A stretch of 64,000 bases of DNA from an uncultured Collinsella sp. (GTDB taxonomy: Bacteria > Actinomycetota > Coriobacteriia > Coriobacteriales > Coriobacteriaceae): the NCBI GenBank assembly GCA_937896835.1, contig CALBOJ010000050.1, positions 1 through 64,000 of the forward strand, given 5' to 3'. The notes below the pieces were generated by a model. It had not been told where the DNA came from. It did no database searches and saw only the letters and a program-made list of their open reading frames with translations. Made by a program: the position numbers and the translations under genes. How positions within the stretch are numbered: position 1 is the first letter of the stretch; every line of letters starts with the position of its first letter. Of the stretch, positions 16,722 through 27,594 are shown in pieces.

Positions 16722-18625
16722 CAGCAACCCTCCTCTCGCGCGACCGTTTCGGATTTGGCCTTGTCCGAGACGTTAGAAGAACCGCCTGAGCGACCGATCG
16801 GCAAATCTGCCAACTCGTCGGCCAACGACTCAACCGTATAGAGCCCGCTGCGATGCAGCGGCACGCCCGCTTCCGCGAGCGCCAACGCCATGCGCTGGGC
16901 AGCGGGAACACCCAAGCCGATTGATTTAAGCTCATCCGCATGCGCAAAAACCTGAGCGGGCGTGCCCTCAGCAAACACCGCGCCCTCGTTCATCACGACA
17001 ATACGATCGCAGCAATTGGCAAGGTCATCCATACTGTGTGAGACCATGACGACGGTCAGGCCCCCATGGTGAAGTCGATCGATGAGCTCCAGGAAATCAC
17101 TGCGCGCCGCCGGATCGAGCCCCGCCATGGGCTCATCGAGTACCAGGACCTCGGGCTCCATGGCAAGCACGCCGGCAAACGCCACGCGCCGCTGTTGGCC
17201 ACCCGAAAGCTCAAAGGGACTCTTGTCGCCCACCGTGGCCAAGTCGAGGCCCACGCGCGCGAGCGATGACTCAACGCGGCGCGCGACCTCGGCCTGCGAC
17301 AAGCCAAGGTTGTGCGGGCCAAACGCCACGTCCTGCGTCACGGTTTCGGCAAACAGCTGACGCTCGGGATATTGAAACACCACGCCGACCTTGGCCTTAA
17401 CCGCGGCGGCATCTTTCTTGTTTGCCAGGTCGAGCCCCAACGCGTAAACGGAACCCTCCTGGGGGCGAATCAAACCGTTGAGATGCTGGACCAGCGTCGA
17501 CTTACCCGAACCGGTATGACCTGCTAAGCCCAGGAACTCGCCGCGACGCACCGTCAGCGATACATCGCGCAGCGCCCACGGGCTGCTGGGGTCGTTTCCC
17601 CAGAGAGCCTGTTTGCTCGATTTGCCCGCAACGGCCGAGCGCTTATGCCAGCGGCGACGCTCGCGCGGACTGAGCGAATAACTGTACGAAACATGGGATA
17701 GCTCGATGACGGGCTCCGACGCGTTGCCCTCGTTGTCTACCGGAACAGTGCCGTCAGCGATTTCCAACTGGGACGCGGAAGGCTGCCCCGCAGTGCCTGC
17801 CCCGCTCCGCTCGGTATAGGCCTGCGCAACCTCGGCAACCATATCCGCCTCGCGCACCTGCGCGCAAACGGGTACGCCCTTCGCACGAAGTGCCATGCCC
17901 AAACGGCACGACTCCGGCATGTCCAGGTTGAGCTGCGCAAGTTCGTCCGCCCGCGTCAAGATTTCCTCGGGCGTACCGAGCATGGCAACGCGCCCCGCCT
18001 GAAACACCGCGACTCGATCGGCCTCGGCGGCCTCTTCCATAAAGTGCGTAATCATCACGATGGTCATGCCGCGAGCGTGCAACGCGCGGCAAGCCTTCAT
18101 GAGGCCCTTGCGTCCACGCGGATCGAGCATCGAGGAAGCCTCGTCCAATATGAGCACGCGCGGTTCCATGGCAAGCACGCCGGCAAGCGCCACGCGCTGC
18201 TTTTGGCCACCCGAGAGCGCATGGGTCTCGTGGCGCTCAAAGCCCACCAGGCCCACGGCCTTCAGCACATCTCGCACACGCTGCGCGATCTGGGCCGATG
18301 GCACGCCCAAGTTTTCGGGACCAAAGGCAACATCGTCCTCGACAAGCGTCGCCACCAGCTGATCATCCGGGTTCTGGAACACCATGCCCGCAGTCGAGCG
18401 GATGTCGTAGACCAGCTCGGGATCGGACGCGTCCATGCCGTTGACGCGCACCGTTCCCGTATCGGACTGCAGCAGCGCGTTCAAATGCTTGGCGAACGTC
18501 GACTTGCCCGACCCGTTTCCGCCGAGGATGCAGAAAAACTCGCCATCCTCGATGTTCAGATCGATGCCGTCGAGTGCCGGTGTGGCACCGTCATAGCTAA
18601 AGGAAACGCCCCGACACTCAATCAT
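16721..18625 (-). CDS. ecfA: ECF transporter ATPase, fused EcfA-EcfA' tandem
   Basis: A 634-residue protein with two complete ABC ATPase domains in one chain, instead of separate EcfA and EcfA'. Domain one has Walker A GGNGSGKST (35-43), signature LSGGQKQR and Walker B VLILDEASSMLD; domain two has GHTGSGKST, LSGGQQRR and VLVLDEPMAGLD. They are joined by a linker of about 60 residues rich in polar residues. ATG overlaps the ribU stop (ATGA) and the stop overlaps ecfT, so translation is coupled. Powers riboflavin import, possibly also other S components. Confidence 0.93.
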   Translation of the reverse strand: MIECRGVSFSYDGATPALDGIDLNIEDGEFFCILGGNGSGKSTFAKHLNALLQSDTGTVRVNGMDASDPELVYDIRSTAGMVFQNPDDQLVATLVEDDVAFGPENLGVPSAQIAQRVRDVLKAVGLVGFERHETHALSGGQKQRVALAGVLAMEPRVLILDEASSMLDPRGRKGLMKACRALHARGMTIVMITHFMEEAAEADRVAVFQAGRVAMLGTPEEILTRADELAQLNLDMPESCRLGMALRAKGVPVCAQVREADMVAEVAQAYTERSGAGTAGQPSASQLEIADGTVPVDNEGNASEPVIELSHVSYSYSLSPRERRRWHKRSAVAGKSSKQALWGNDPSSPWALRDVSLTVRRGEFLGLAGHTGSGKSTLVQHLNGLIRPQEGSVYALGLDLANKKDAAAVKAKVGVVFQYPERQLFAETVTQDVAFGPHNLGLSQAEVARRVESSLARVGLDLATVGDKSPFELSGGQQRRVAFAGVLAMEPEVLVLDEPMAGLDPAARSDFLELIDRLHHGGLTVVMVSHSMDDLANCCDRIVVMNEGAVFAEGTPAQVFAHADELKSIGLGVPAAQRMALALAEAGVPLHRSGLYTVESLADELADLPIGRSGGSSNVSDKAKSETVAREEGC

Positions 18626-19212
18626 GCGCGGCCTTTGACCTGGTCCTTCTTGGGCGTAATGAGATTAGAGACCGCCTTGTACACCGCCAGCGTCAACACC
18701 GAATTGAGCACGGTCTTGATGAGGTTGAACGGCAGCACGGCAGGAATCATGAGCGGGGCGATCACATCGACCGAGCCATACCAGAACCAAACACCAATGG
18801 TAAGGTTTGCGACCATAGACAACGCCGTAGCGGCAATGACGCCGAGCGCTAGGCCAATCACGGCACCCTTATAGGTATGCATCTTCTGGTAGACGATAGC
18901 CGCGGGCAGAATGTAGCCCAGCGTGGCAACCAGGTTCATAAGCGCGCCGACCCAATCGCCCGTGGTAAGCGCATGGATAACAATCGCCATAGCGGCAACA
19001 GCAGTGCCGGCGCCAGGGCCATACGCAAATCCACACACCATCGCCGGCACCAGCGACGGGTCATACGTCAAAAACGGCGCCGAAGGAAGGATGGGCAGCT
19101 GCACATACATAAACAGGGCGCCCAAGGCGCACATCAGCGCCATGGTAACGAGCTGTTTGGTGCTCCACCTATTCGTGTTCTCAAAATGGATATGCTGCGA
19201 CTGTTCAGACAT
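18622..19212 (-). CDS. ribU: riboflavin ECF transporter substrate-binding (S) component
   Basis: A 196-residue membrane protein with about six helices and the S-component ATMALMCALGALF-type start (here LVTMALMCALGALFMYVQLP). Riboflavin specificity is inferred from the FMN riboswitch directly in front of it, not from sequence alone. The ATG at 19212 follows AGGTGA; an in-frame ATG at 19233 lies inside the riboswitch and is rejected. Overlaps ecfA by four bases. Riboflavin synthesis genes are not seen in the window, so the cell may rely on import. Confidence 0.9.
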   Translation of the reverse strand: MSEQSQHIHFENTNRWSTKQLVTMALMCALGALFMYVQLPILPSAPFLTYDPSLVPAMVCGFAYGPGAGTAVAAMAIVIHALTTGDWVGALMNLVATLGYILPAAIVYQKMHTYKGAVIGLALGVIAATALSMVANLTIGVWFWYGSVDVIAPLMIPAVLPFNLIKTVLNSVLTLAVYKAVSNLITPKKDQVKGRA

Positions 19213-19226
19213 AAGATCACCTGCCT

Positions 19227-19405
19227 CTTTCATCCGGACTCTAACCGTTGGTACTGGAATCTCACCAGTTCAGCCGGCATGCGAACCAACACACGCTCGG
19301 GTCGCGGACTCATCGGCTCGGTCGCAGACGCCTCGCCTGCTCCGCGGCACCCCTTTGGCACCGCCCGATTTACCGCCAGTGGGGAATTCCACCCCGCCCT
19401 GAAAC
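19227..19405 (-). promoter_or_regulatory. FMN riboswitch (RFN element)
   Basis: On the minus strand the conserved blocks appear in order: TTTCAGGGCGGGGTG, CCCCACTGGCGGT, the long variable arm, GCCGATGAGTCCGCGACCC, CTGGTGAGATTCCAGTACC and AGTCCGGATGAAAG. P1 forms between TTTCA and TGAAA. The element ends 15 bases before the ribU start codon, close to the ribosome site, which favours translational control, though no rival terminator was identified. It controls ribU-ecfA-ecfT and possibly the downstream PPOX genes. Confidence 0.93.
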
Positions 19406-19610
19406 AGCACTTGCAAGTGTAGCACGAGCAATCGTTCGCGCAAGTATGCCGAGGGTAATTTGTGGTGGGGATCAGTTGCCACAACAACCACGTTCCCCAC
19501 CCATCCCAAAGTAGCGCGCCTTTCGCGGCAAAGCCGCGAAACAGCGACCGGGACACGTATTCCCAACAACCAAGTCCTCCGCCCACGCCGACCTCAAGGC
19601 CGTAAACGCA

Positions 19611-19755
19611 GGGAATCCGGGGGCGTGACGGGGGCTTCTCTCCGGAACATTCCGCAGGACGCAGAGAGGCTCCGCAGCGCGAAGCGCGATGCGGAGCCTC
19701 TTTGCATGTCCGAGGACGTTCCGGAGAGAAGCCCCCGTCACGCCCCCGGATTCCC
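19611..19755. repeat. giant palindrome downstream of groEL
   Basis: Perfect 38-bp inverted repeat (19611-19648 and 19718-19755) with a nested 12-bp repeat AGAGGCTCCGCA / TGCGGAGCCTCT inside and a terminal GCGC-GAA-GCGC loop. It lies 26 bases after the groEL stop codon. As RNA it would form one very stable hairpin of about 145 bases. Nothing codes here. Similar in size and build to 21978-22126. Confidence 0.85.
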
Positions 19756-19781
19756 GGTGGGAGTTCTAGACCTTGTCGGCC

Positions 19782-21497
<1,716 letters not shown>

Positions 21498-21515
21498 TCA
21501 GAGATTCTGACGAGA

Positions 21516-21809
21516 CTAGGCCTCGACGACAGCGTAGATGTCGTCGGCGCGCATCAGCAGATACTTCTCGCCGTCGACCTTGACCTCGTTGCCACCGAAC
21601 TTACCATAGATGACAACGTCACCGACCTTGACGTCCATGGGGATGCGCTCACCCTTGTCGTTGACCTTGCCGGCGCCAACGGCAACGATGGTGCCGCGCT
21701 GCGGCTTCTCCTGGGCGTTGCTGGCGATATACAGACCAGAAGCGGTCTTCTGCTCGGCCTCGTCGGGCTTGACCAGAACACGATCTGCAAGCGGCTTCAA
21801 AGACGACAT
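21516..21809 (-). CDS. groS: 10-kDa co-chaperonin GroES
   Basis: Heptameric lid of the GroEL chamber. The 97-residue protein has LKPLADRVLVKPDEAE at the N-terminus, the mobile loop KTASGLYIASNAQEKPQ and YGKFGGNEVKVDGEKYLLMRADDI-type end. Start is the ATG at 21809 with AGGAGG six bases upstream; a longer in-frame extension to 22010 is not credible. Upstream on the minus strand are a small GCGCGG/CCGCGC hairpin and a possible TATAAC -10 box near 21900. Neither CIRCE nor HAIR operators are recognisable. Confidence 0.97.
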   Translation of the reverse strand: MSSLKPLADRVLVKPDEAEQKTASGLYIASNAQEKPQRGTIVAVGAGKVNDKGERIPMDVKVGDVVIYGKFGGNEVKVDGEKYLLMRADDIYAVVEA

Positions 21810-21977
21810 GCTTGTTTCCTCCTTTTTGGGCCGCGCGGTTATGCCGCGCGAATTAACCCTTTTTTGTTTGCGTACGCGTTGAATGGTACCCACGAATGGC
21901 GGGTTATACAACACGGAGTCAAAAAATCTTATTTTTTGGCACTTAGATTTTCTGAATGCCGGGGGATAACTTAGCGA

Positions 21978-22126
21978 TGCCTCCCGTGTGGCTCCGGAGG
22001 GGCGGGGCATAAGGTTTCCTGCTCGGGCAGTCCTGCTCGCACGAAGGCCACATTAAGTGGCCTTCGGCTCGTGCGGAACTCGCGATAAACCTTATGCCCC
22101 GCCCCTCCGGAGCCACACGGGAGGCA
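21978..22126. repeat. giant palindrome upstream of groES
   Basis: Perfect 40-bp inverted repeat (21978-22017 and 22087-22126) with a nested 11-bp stem CGAAGGCCAC.../...GTGGCCTTCG and an outer CGCACG/CGTGCG pair. Total length 149 bases. It begins about 170 bases upstream of the groES start, beyond the likely promoter, and so probably ends or insulates transcription coming from the other side. Confidence 0.85.
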
Positions 22127-22730
22127 GGTTAACTAATTCGGGCCCGGCATTCAGAAAAGTCAGTGCAGCAAAATGGCGATGCGGATAGCGACATGTGCAT
22201 GGTTTTCGCTGCGCGCACGGGTCCCCTGGGGAGCACCGTGCATTTTTGGGAGTATTCAGCAGACTAGGACGGCTGCATACGTGCCGGACACACCATATTG
22301 GTCCCAAGGACGCCTTCGGCCGGCGATTTTGGTCGGCAGGCAAACCCCGTCAGGACAGAAAGGCATGCCTCACGCCGCACCGGAGCACAAAATGACGTCA
22401 ATCTCCGTAACGTTACTCGGCCGCAGCGGCACCGGCAGAGCTCGCGGTGCTGAATACTCCGTTTTTTGCACGGCCCAGGCGGGGGTACATCAGGGCCAGA
22501 AAGAACATCCCGGCCTTTTTATGCAATCTGTAATGTGAAGTATGCAAAACACATGAGGTTGCACTGCTGATGTCCAAATTGAACGCACGGAGCAGCAGCA
22601 CCTCAACCCCGCGCCCAAATCCAACAGAGCAGGGACGCTCATGGCGGATCCCCACCGAAACGCAAACGTGGCTCGAGCGCCATCCCAAAATAAGCTGCCC
22701 GAGCCGCGTTTAACGGTAAGACATGATTAC
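22127..22730. other. 600-base intergenic region without a supported gene
   Basis: No open reading frame here has a ribosome site and family resemblance. It contains the palindromic element 22236-22473 and a weak hairpin followed by T residues near 22490-22520 (GGCC...GGCC-TTTTT on the plus strand). The rest is featureless to inspection. Confidence 0.6.
22236..22473. repeat. MITE-like palindromic element
   Basis: Terminal inverted repeats of 25 bases (22236-22260 and 22449-22473) identical in their outer seven bases (CCGTGCA) and inner GGAGTATTCAGC, with a divergent middle of five to six T or A residues. They enclose about 190 non-coding bases. Length is close to the elements at 9504-9720 and 41784-42022. 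Confidence 0.6.
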
Positions 22731-24368
22731 TTAGCGCTCGTAGATCAGGTTGCCGGCTAGGTAGGTGGCTTGGACTTTGGTGGCTTGGAGTTCTTGGGGG
22801 TCGATGGTGAGTGGGTTTTGGTCCAGGACTACCAGGTCGGCGTATTTGCCGGGTTCCAGGCTGCCGAGGTTTTGCTCGTCGCCTGCCGCGTAGGCGCTGC
22901 CCAGGGTGTAGTTGCGCAGGGCCGTTGCCGCATCGATGCGCTCACTCGGCAGCCAGCCGCCCTCGGGCCAGTGGCTGCGGGGGTCTTGGCGGGTGATAGC
23001 CGTGTAGAGCACGTTCATGCTGGTAACAGGCGTGATGGGGCTGTCGGTACCGAAGGCTTGGCGAATGCCGCGCTGCTTATAGGTTGCAAACGGCCACATG
23101 ATGCGGCTGCGCTCCATGCCCAAATCGCGCTCGGGGCCGCCCGGGTCGAGCGTAATGTGACAGGGCTGGCTCGAGGCAATCACGTTGAGCTTGCGCAGGC
23201 GATCGATGTCCTGGGGCAGGAGATTCTCCAGATGCTCAAGCGTATTATGGCCGTGTTGGGGCAGGCCGTAGAGCTCTGCCGCCTCCTCAAAGATATCGAG
23301 CGCGGCATGGATGGCACCGTCGCCGATGACGTGGATGCGCACGGTGTGGCCGCGCTCCGCGGCCGCCAGAACTAGCTTGCGCATGCGCTCGGCGGGAACC
23401 GTCAGACGGCCCTGGTCGCCCGGGAAGCGCGGATTGGTATAGGGCTCGGTGAGATACGCCGTGTGTTCGCTCGACACGCCGTCGAAGAACTGCTTAAAGC
23501 CCGGTGCCGAGAGCAGCGCGTTGTTCGCGTAGCGGGTCTGCAGTTCTTCTAAGCGCGATTGGTCATCCAGCAACGTGGGGAACAGATGGGCTCGGATGCC
23601 CAGCTTGCCGGCTGCCTGTAGCTTGTCGTAGACATCATCGCGGATAAAATCGCAGCCCGGCATGGGCATGAGCGACATGTCGCAAATCGAGGTAATGCCT
23701 TGCTCGGCCATGCGTTTCATTTGGTCGGCATACGCGCTCGCGATACGGTCCTCACCCAGCCACTCAAGACAGCGCGGCAGCAGCTGCATGGCCGCAGCCT
23801 CATGAGCAATACCCGTGAGCTCGCCATTTGCATCTTTGTCGTAGCTGCCACCCGCCGGCGGCTCGCTGTCACGCGTCACGCCGAGTGCCTCGAGCGCGCG
23901 GCTGTTGAGCCACAACGTATGCCCGTCGCCCGAGTACATAACACAGGGTCGATCAGGAAAAGCCGCATCGAGCGACGCCTTGGTTGGATGCTCGGGCGGG
24001 TCCCAACGGTAATCGCGCCAGCCCTGCGTCACAACCCAAGCGTCGTCGGGCAGGTCCTGGGAAAACTCGAGCGCATGTTGCACCAGCGCCGCCTCGGACG
24101 TGCCCATATCCATGAGCATGTACGGCGAGGAACCGACCGAGGTATGGAAGAAATGCAGATGAGCATCGTGGAAACCGGGGCAGACAAACTGCTCGCCGTA
24201 GTCGATAACCAACGTGGCGGCAGGAGCGGCGGCAATCACGTCATCGGGCGCACCGACTGCGACGATACGGTCGCCTGCGATGGCAATCGCCAGCTCGCGG
24301 GCGGTATCGATACCGTCTTGCGCGGTAAAGACGTTCTTGGAGCGGATAATCCGATCGATATGTTGCAT
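22731..24368 (-). CDS. amidohydrolase, YtcJ-like
   Basis: A 545-residue metal-dependent amidohydrolase (amidohydrolase 3 family). The zinc-binding H.H is visible in VCPGFHDAHLHFFHT near residue 70, with later histidines in RIHVIGDGAIH and SQPCHITLD and the aspartate in FGTDSPITP. Family members hydrolyse amides, N-formyl groups or exoenamines; the substrate here is unknown. Several ATGs cluster at the start (24380, 24374, 24368); GGGGAT places best before 24368, but the choice is weak. Any reading further upstream runs antisense into the M20 gene and is not coding. Confidence 0.85.
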   Translation of the reverse strand: MQHIDRIIRSKNVFTAQDGIDTARELAIAIAGDRIVAVGAPDDVIAAAPAATLVIDYGEQFVCPGFHDAHLHFFHTSVGSSPYMLMDMGTSEAALVQHALEFSQDLPDDAWVVTQGWRDYRWDPPEHPTKASLDAAFPDRPCVMYSGDGHTLWLNSRALEALGVTRDSEPPAGGSYDKDANGELTGIAHEAAAMQLLPRCLEWLGEDRIASAYADQMKRMAEQGITSICDMSLMPMPGCDFIRDDVYDKLQAAGKLGIRAHLFPTLLDDQSRLEELQTRYANNALLSAPGFKQFFDGVSSEHTAYLTEPYTNPRFPGDQGRLTVPAERMRKLVLAAAERGHTVRIHVIGDGAIHAALDIFEEAAELYGLPQHGHNTLEHLENLLPQDIDRLRKLNVIASSQPCHITLDPGGPERDLGMERSRIMWPFATYKQRGIRQAFGTDSPITPVTSMNVLYTAITRQDPRSHWPEGGWLPSERIDAATALRNYTLGSAYAAGDEQNLGSLEPGKYADLVVLDQNPLTIDPQELQATKVQATYLAGNLIYER

Positions 24369-24536
24369 GGGCATCCCCATCTCTGGCAGGAAATTCAACA
24401 CCCCCGAGTGTACTCCCCCGCCCTTGTAACAAAACCCCAAGCGGCAAACGGCAACTTTACCAGCCCTAGCGGCAGGTGGCATACTGGAGAGAGCCTGTAC
24501 GATTTTGCGATCAACCCAGCAAGGAGCAAATCGACC

Positions 24537-26000
24537 ATGACGAAGACCAAGGCACAGCAGATTATGGCGGCGACCGAAGTGCGAGCGGCTGACGACGTCA
24601 CCGCAGCCATCCAAGATATCGCTACCGAGTTTGAACCCTATATCATCAAGCAGCGCCGGCACTTCCATAAGCACCCGGAGCTGAGCCTTGCCGAGGAGCG
24701 CACGACCTCCGACATCGCCAACCAGCTCGACGCCATGAATATCCCCTACGAGCGTCCCCTCAAGACGGGCCTGGTGGCGACCCTTCGCGGCACCGCGCCC
24801 GACGCCTATCGCGAGGACGGCACGCCACGCCGCCGCATCCTGCTGCGCGCCGACATCGACGCCCTGCCCGTCACCGAGCAGACCGGCGAGGAGTTTGCCA
24901 GCGTCAACGAGGGCTGCATGCACGCCTGCGGCCACGACTGCCACATCGCCATGATGCTCGGCACGCTGCAAATCCTGCGCCATATGACCGACGACATCCA
25001 CGGCGAAGTCCGCATCGTCTTCCAGCCCAGCGAGGAAAACGGCCAGGGCGCCAAGCTCATGATCGGCACGGGCGTGCTCGACGGCGTCGATGGCGCCTAC
25101 GCCGCGCACATCTGGAGTGAGGTCGACGCCGGCACCGTGAGCTGCGAGCCCGGACCGCGCATGGCCAATACCGACTGGTTCCGCATCGACGTCCGCGGCA
25201 CCTCGTGCCACGGCGCCATGCCCCAGCGCGGTCACGACGCCGTTATGGTTGCCGCCGAGATCGTCAACGCTCTGCAGACCATCGTTTCGCGCGAGATCAG
25301 TCCCTACGAGCCGGCCGTCATTACCGTCGGCGAGCTGCACGGCGGAACCGCGCGCAACGTTATCGCCGGCACGGCCTACCTCGCCGGCACGGTGCGCACC
25401 TACGGCGATTCGACCCACGAGGAAATGCCGGAGCTCATGCGCCGCATCGTGGAGCATACCGCGGCCGCCTTGGGCGCCGAGGCAAAGCTCACCGACTACA
25501 CCATCGCCAACTACAAGGTCGAAAACGATGCCGCCTCGAGCGAGCGCTGCCGCCAGGCAGTAATCAAATGCTTGGGCCCCACCGGCCAAGGCCATTACCG
25601 CGGCACGCTTTCGGGCGAGGATTTTTCGGAGTACCTGCGCCGCGTACCGGGCGTGCTCGCCTTTGTAGGTACGCGCAACCCCAAGATTGGCGCCACGTAC
25701 GCCCAACATTCCTGCTTCTACAAGATCGACGAGACTGTGCTGGCAAAGGGCTCCATGGTGGCCGCCCAGTATGCCATCGACTTTTTGGCCGAGCCCACCC
25801 AAGAGGAGCTCGACGGCCCCGCGATCACCGCGGTCGCCGAAACCAACCCCGACTTGGCCGCCAAGTTGCGCTCTGCCAAGGCCACGTCCGCCGAGGCTCG
25901 CGATGCTATCCATGATGCCCGCACGGCTCGTCATGCCGCGATCAAGGGCATCCACGATGCACGTGCCGCCGCTCGCCGCGAGGAGAAGCACGACGAGTAG
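24537..26000 (+). CDS. M20-family peptidase / amidohydrolase
   Basis: A 487-residue zinc-dependent hydrolase of the M20D group (hippurate hydrolase, IAA-amino-acid hydrolase, N-acyl-amino-acid amidohydrolase). Visible motifs are HKHPELSLAEERT, RADIDALPVTE, the ligand cluster MHACGHDCH, PSEENGQGAK and a C-terminal AQHSCFYKIDE. It has an unusual charged, Ala-rich tail of about 70 residues (SARYA-like repeats of DAR and ARHAA). ATG at 24537 is ten bases after AAGGAG. It is divergent from the amidohydrolase at 22731, and both may serve scavenging of acylated amino acids. Confidence 0.88.
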   Translation: MTKTKAQQIMAATEVRAADDVTAAIQDIATEFEPYIIKQRRHFHKHPELSLAEERTTSDIANQLDAMNIPYERPLKTGLVATLRGTAPDAYREDGTPRRRILLRADIDALPVTEQTGEEFASVNEGCMHACGHDCHIAMMLGTLQILRHMTDDIHGEVRIVFQPSEENGQGAKLMIGTGVLDGVDGAYAAHIWSEVDAGTVSCEPGPRMANTDWFRIDVRGTSCHGAMPQRGHDAVMVAAEIVNALQTIVSREISPYEPAVITVGELHGGTARNVIAGTAYLAGTVRTYGDSTHEEMPELMRRIVEHTAAALGAEAKLTDYTIANYKVENDAASSERCRQAVIKCLGPTGQGHYRGTLSGEDFSEYLRRVPGVLAFVGTRNPKIGATYAQHSCFYKIDETVLAKGSMVAAQYAIDFLAEPTQEELDGPAITAVAETNPDLAAKLRSAKATSAEARDAIHDARTARHAAIKGIHDARAAARREEKHDE

Positions 26001-26044
26001 TCGATCCACGACCATCTCGCAGTCATAGCCGCATCGCGATATCA

Positions 26045-26082
26045 AAGCGGGGGCGGACGCTTCGGCACGTCCGTCCCCGCTT
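26045..26082 (+). terminator. intrinsic terminator of the M20 gene
   Basis: Fifteen-base arms AAGCGGGGGCGGACG / CGTCCGTCCCCGCTT with an eight-base loop containing TTCGG, then TTATTT. It could also serve the convergent gene ending at 26141. Confidence 0.8.
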
Positions 26083-26140
26083 ATTTGTCAAGCGCTATTT
26101 CTACCGTTTCTACCCCGTCCCCAAATGGCAGGTGGCAGGG

Positions 26141-27445
26141 TTACTCGTCCTGCGGGTCCTCGTCGGAGCTTGGCGCAGGCTCGGGCTCAGGCGCAGGCTC
26201 GGGCTCCGGTTCCGGCATGGGCGCGGGCTCGGGCTCAGGCACGGGCGCGGGCTCAGGCTCAGGCTCAGGCTCAGGCGCAGGCTCGGGCGCAGGCGCCGGC
26301 GCCGCAGCGGAATCGGATACGGGCGCTACGTCGGCGCTAAAACCAGCCGGAGCAGACTTCTTCTCAAACGGCAGCACAAAAGTCAGTACGTCGTCCTTGT
26401 CCTCGTCGGCCCACTCGCTTGCGTAGCGCGCAACCCAATAGCCAACGGCACGGTGCTTGAGCATCTTGCCAAAGACCGTGAGAAATACCGTGACAAACGC
26501 CGTCAGCACCAAGAACAATACGAGCGTAATGCCACCGCCGGTAACAAGCGCCTCAATAGCCGTAGGACGGTAGTAGTAGCTATACATACCGACAGAGGCA
26601 ATGGTGCCAAAGACGAACGTCAGAATCCAAGTGACAACGTTAGCGACCAGACCCGTCAAAAACTCGGGGAGGAACGAAGCGCAGAACAGCTTGGTCTTAT
26701 TGTTCTTAAAGGCCGCCCAGACCTTATCAAGCGAAAACGCGCTCTCCACACGACCGGTCACCGCAAAGTGCATCACGGCGACGTCGGCAAACATCTTAAA
26801 GAAGACCCCCAAGACCGCCGTGGCAATCATAGCCAGGACAAGCAGGCCAAGCGAGCCAAACAGCGCAGCCTCGAGCGCATAGGAGCCGTAATAAGAATAC
26901 GAGCCCGCGGCGCCAATTACCACGCTCTCCACCAGCGAAAGCACTACACCGATAACGGGAATGGCAGCGATAACCTCGAGCACGACCGAGATAACGCTCG
27001 AAAAGACTCCGAGACCAAACGACGTGGAACGCATGAGTGGACGGTCCATGCCGTCATCGACCTTGAGCGAAAGATCACGGCCCCACTCGATACCAAAGCC
27101 GGAACCACACACGCTCGCAATGCAAGCTGCCAAAAAGCCGATGGCAGCCACAATGCCGCCAATAACGGGAATAAACAACACGAGCACCGACACAACGCAA
27201 ATCAGCGCCGGCAAAAACGCGATTTGGCATACACGCTGAAGCACACCCGGAGTCTTGGTCATATCTTGGAACGCCTGAGCCACACAGCCCTTTGGCGCAT
27301 TCGCCACGGGCGGTTGCGGAACAAACTGCTGGGGCTGAGGCTGTCCCTGGGGAGCGGGTCCAGCGGCACCGGCATTAGGAGCACCACACGCGCCGCAGAA
27401 CTTGTCGTTATCGCCCATGGGGGCGCCACACTGCGAGCAGAACAT
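26141..27445 (-). CDS. zinc-ribbon multi-pass membrane protein with Pro/Glu repeat tail
   Basis: A 434-residue protein of unknown function. It starts with a rubredoxin-like zinc ribbon (CSQCGAP...CGACGAP, residues 3-20), followed by a Pro/Gln linker, about six hydrophobic segments with two GxY-rich turns, and a C-terminal tail of about 45 residues made almost only of Pro, Glu and Ala (PEPEPAP repeats). The ribbon-then-membrane design resembles DUF4013-like or zinc-ribbon membrane proteins of gut actinobacteria. AAGGGA precedes the ATG at 27445. A longer in-frame upstream reading is antisense to yitT and not used. Confidence 0.75.
   Translation of the reverse strand: MFCSQCGAPMGDNDKFCGACGAPNAGAAGPAPQGQPQPQQFVPQPPVANAPKGCVAQAFQDMTKTPGVLQRVCQIAFLPALICVVSVLVLFIPVIGGIVAAIGFLAACIASVCGSGFGIEWGRDLSLKVDDGMDRPLMRSTSFGLGVFSSVISVVLEVIAAIPVIGVVLSLVESVVIGAAGSYSYYGSYALEAALFGSLGLLVLAMIATAVLGVFFKMFADVAVMHFAVTGRVESAFSLDKVWAAFKNNKTKLFCASFLPEFLTGLVANVVTWILTFVFGTIASVGMYSYYYRPTAIEALVTGGGITLVLFLVLTAFVTVFLTVFGKMLKHRAVGYWVARYASEWADEDKDDVLTFVLPFEKKSAPAGFSADVAPVSDSAAAPAPAPEPAPEPEPEPEPAPVPEPEPAPMPEPEPEPAPEPEPAPSSDEDPQDE
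26165..26295. repeat. hexanucleotide-type minisatellite encoding the Pro/Glu tail
   Basis: Degenerate tandem GGCTC(A/G) and GGC(A/G)C units, read on the minus strand as Pro-Glu and Pro-Ala. Short perfect runs such as four GGCTCA units in a row near 26250-26275 could allow length variation by slippage in steps of two codons. Confidence 0.75.
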
Positions 27446-27594
27446 AGAATCATCCCTTCGTATCTTGAGCGAATCATCTGGATCGCAAACGATGTCTTTG
27501 GCATCATTATCACCCAATGTGGGGACAAATACTCCAACATGACGCATTTGCAATGCGCAGGGCGCTATTCGATTGTTTGATGAGCTCGACCGCG

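Noticed and set aside
24369..26045. Upstream extension of the amidohydrolase frame to 1104 codons
   Set aside because: The extra part is antisense to the well-supported M20 peptidase and lacks any family match.
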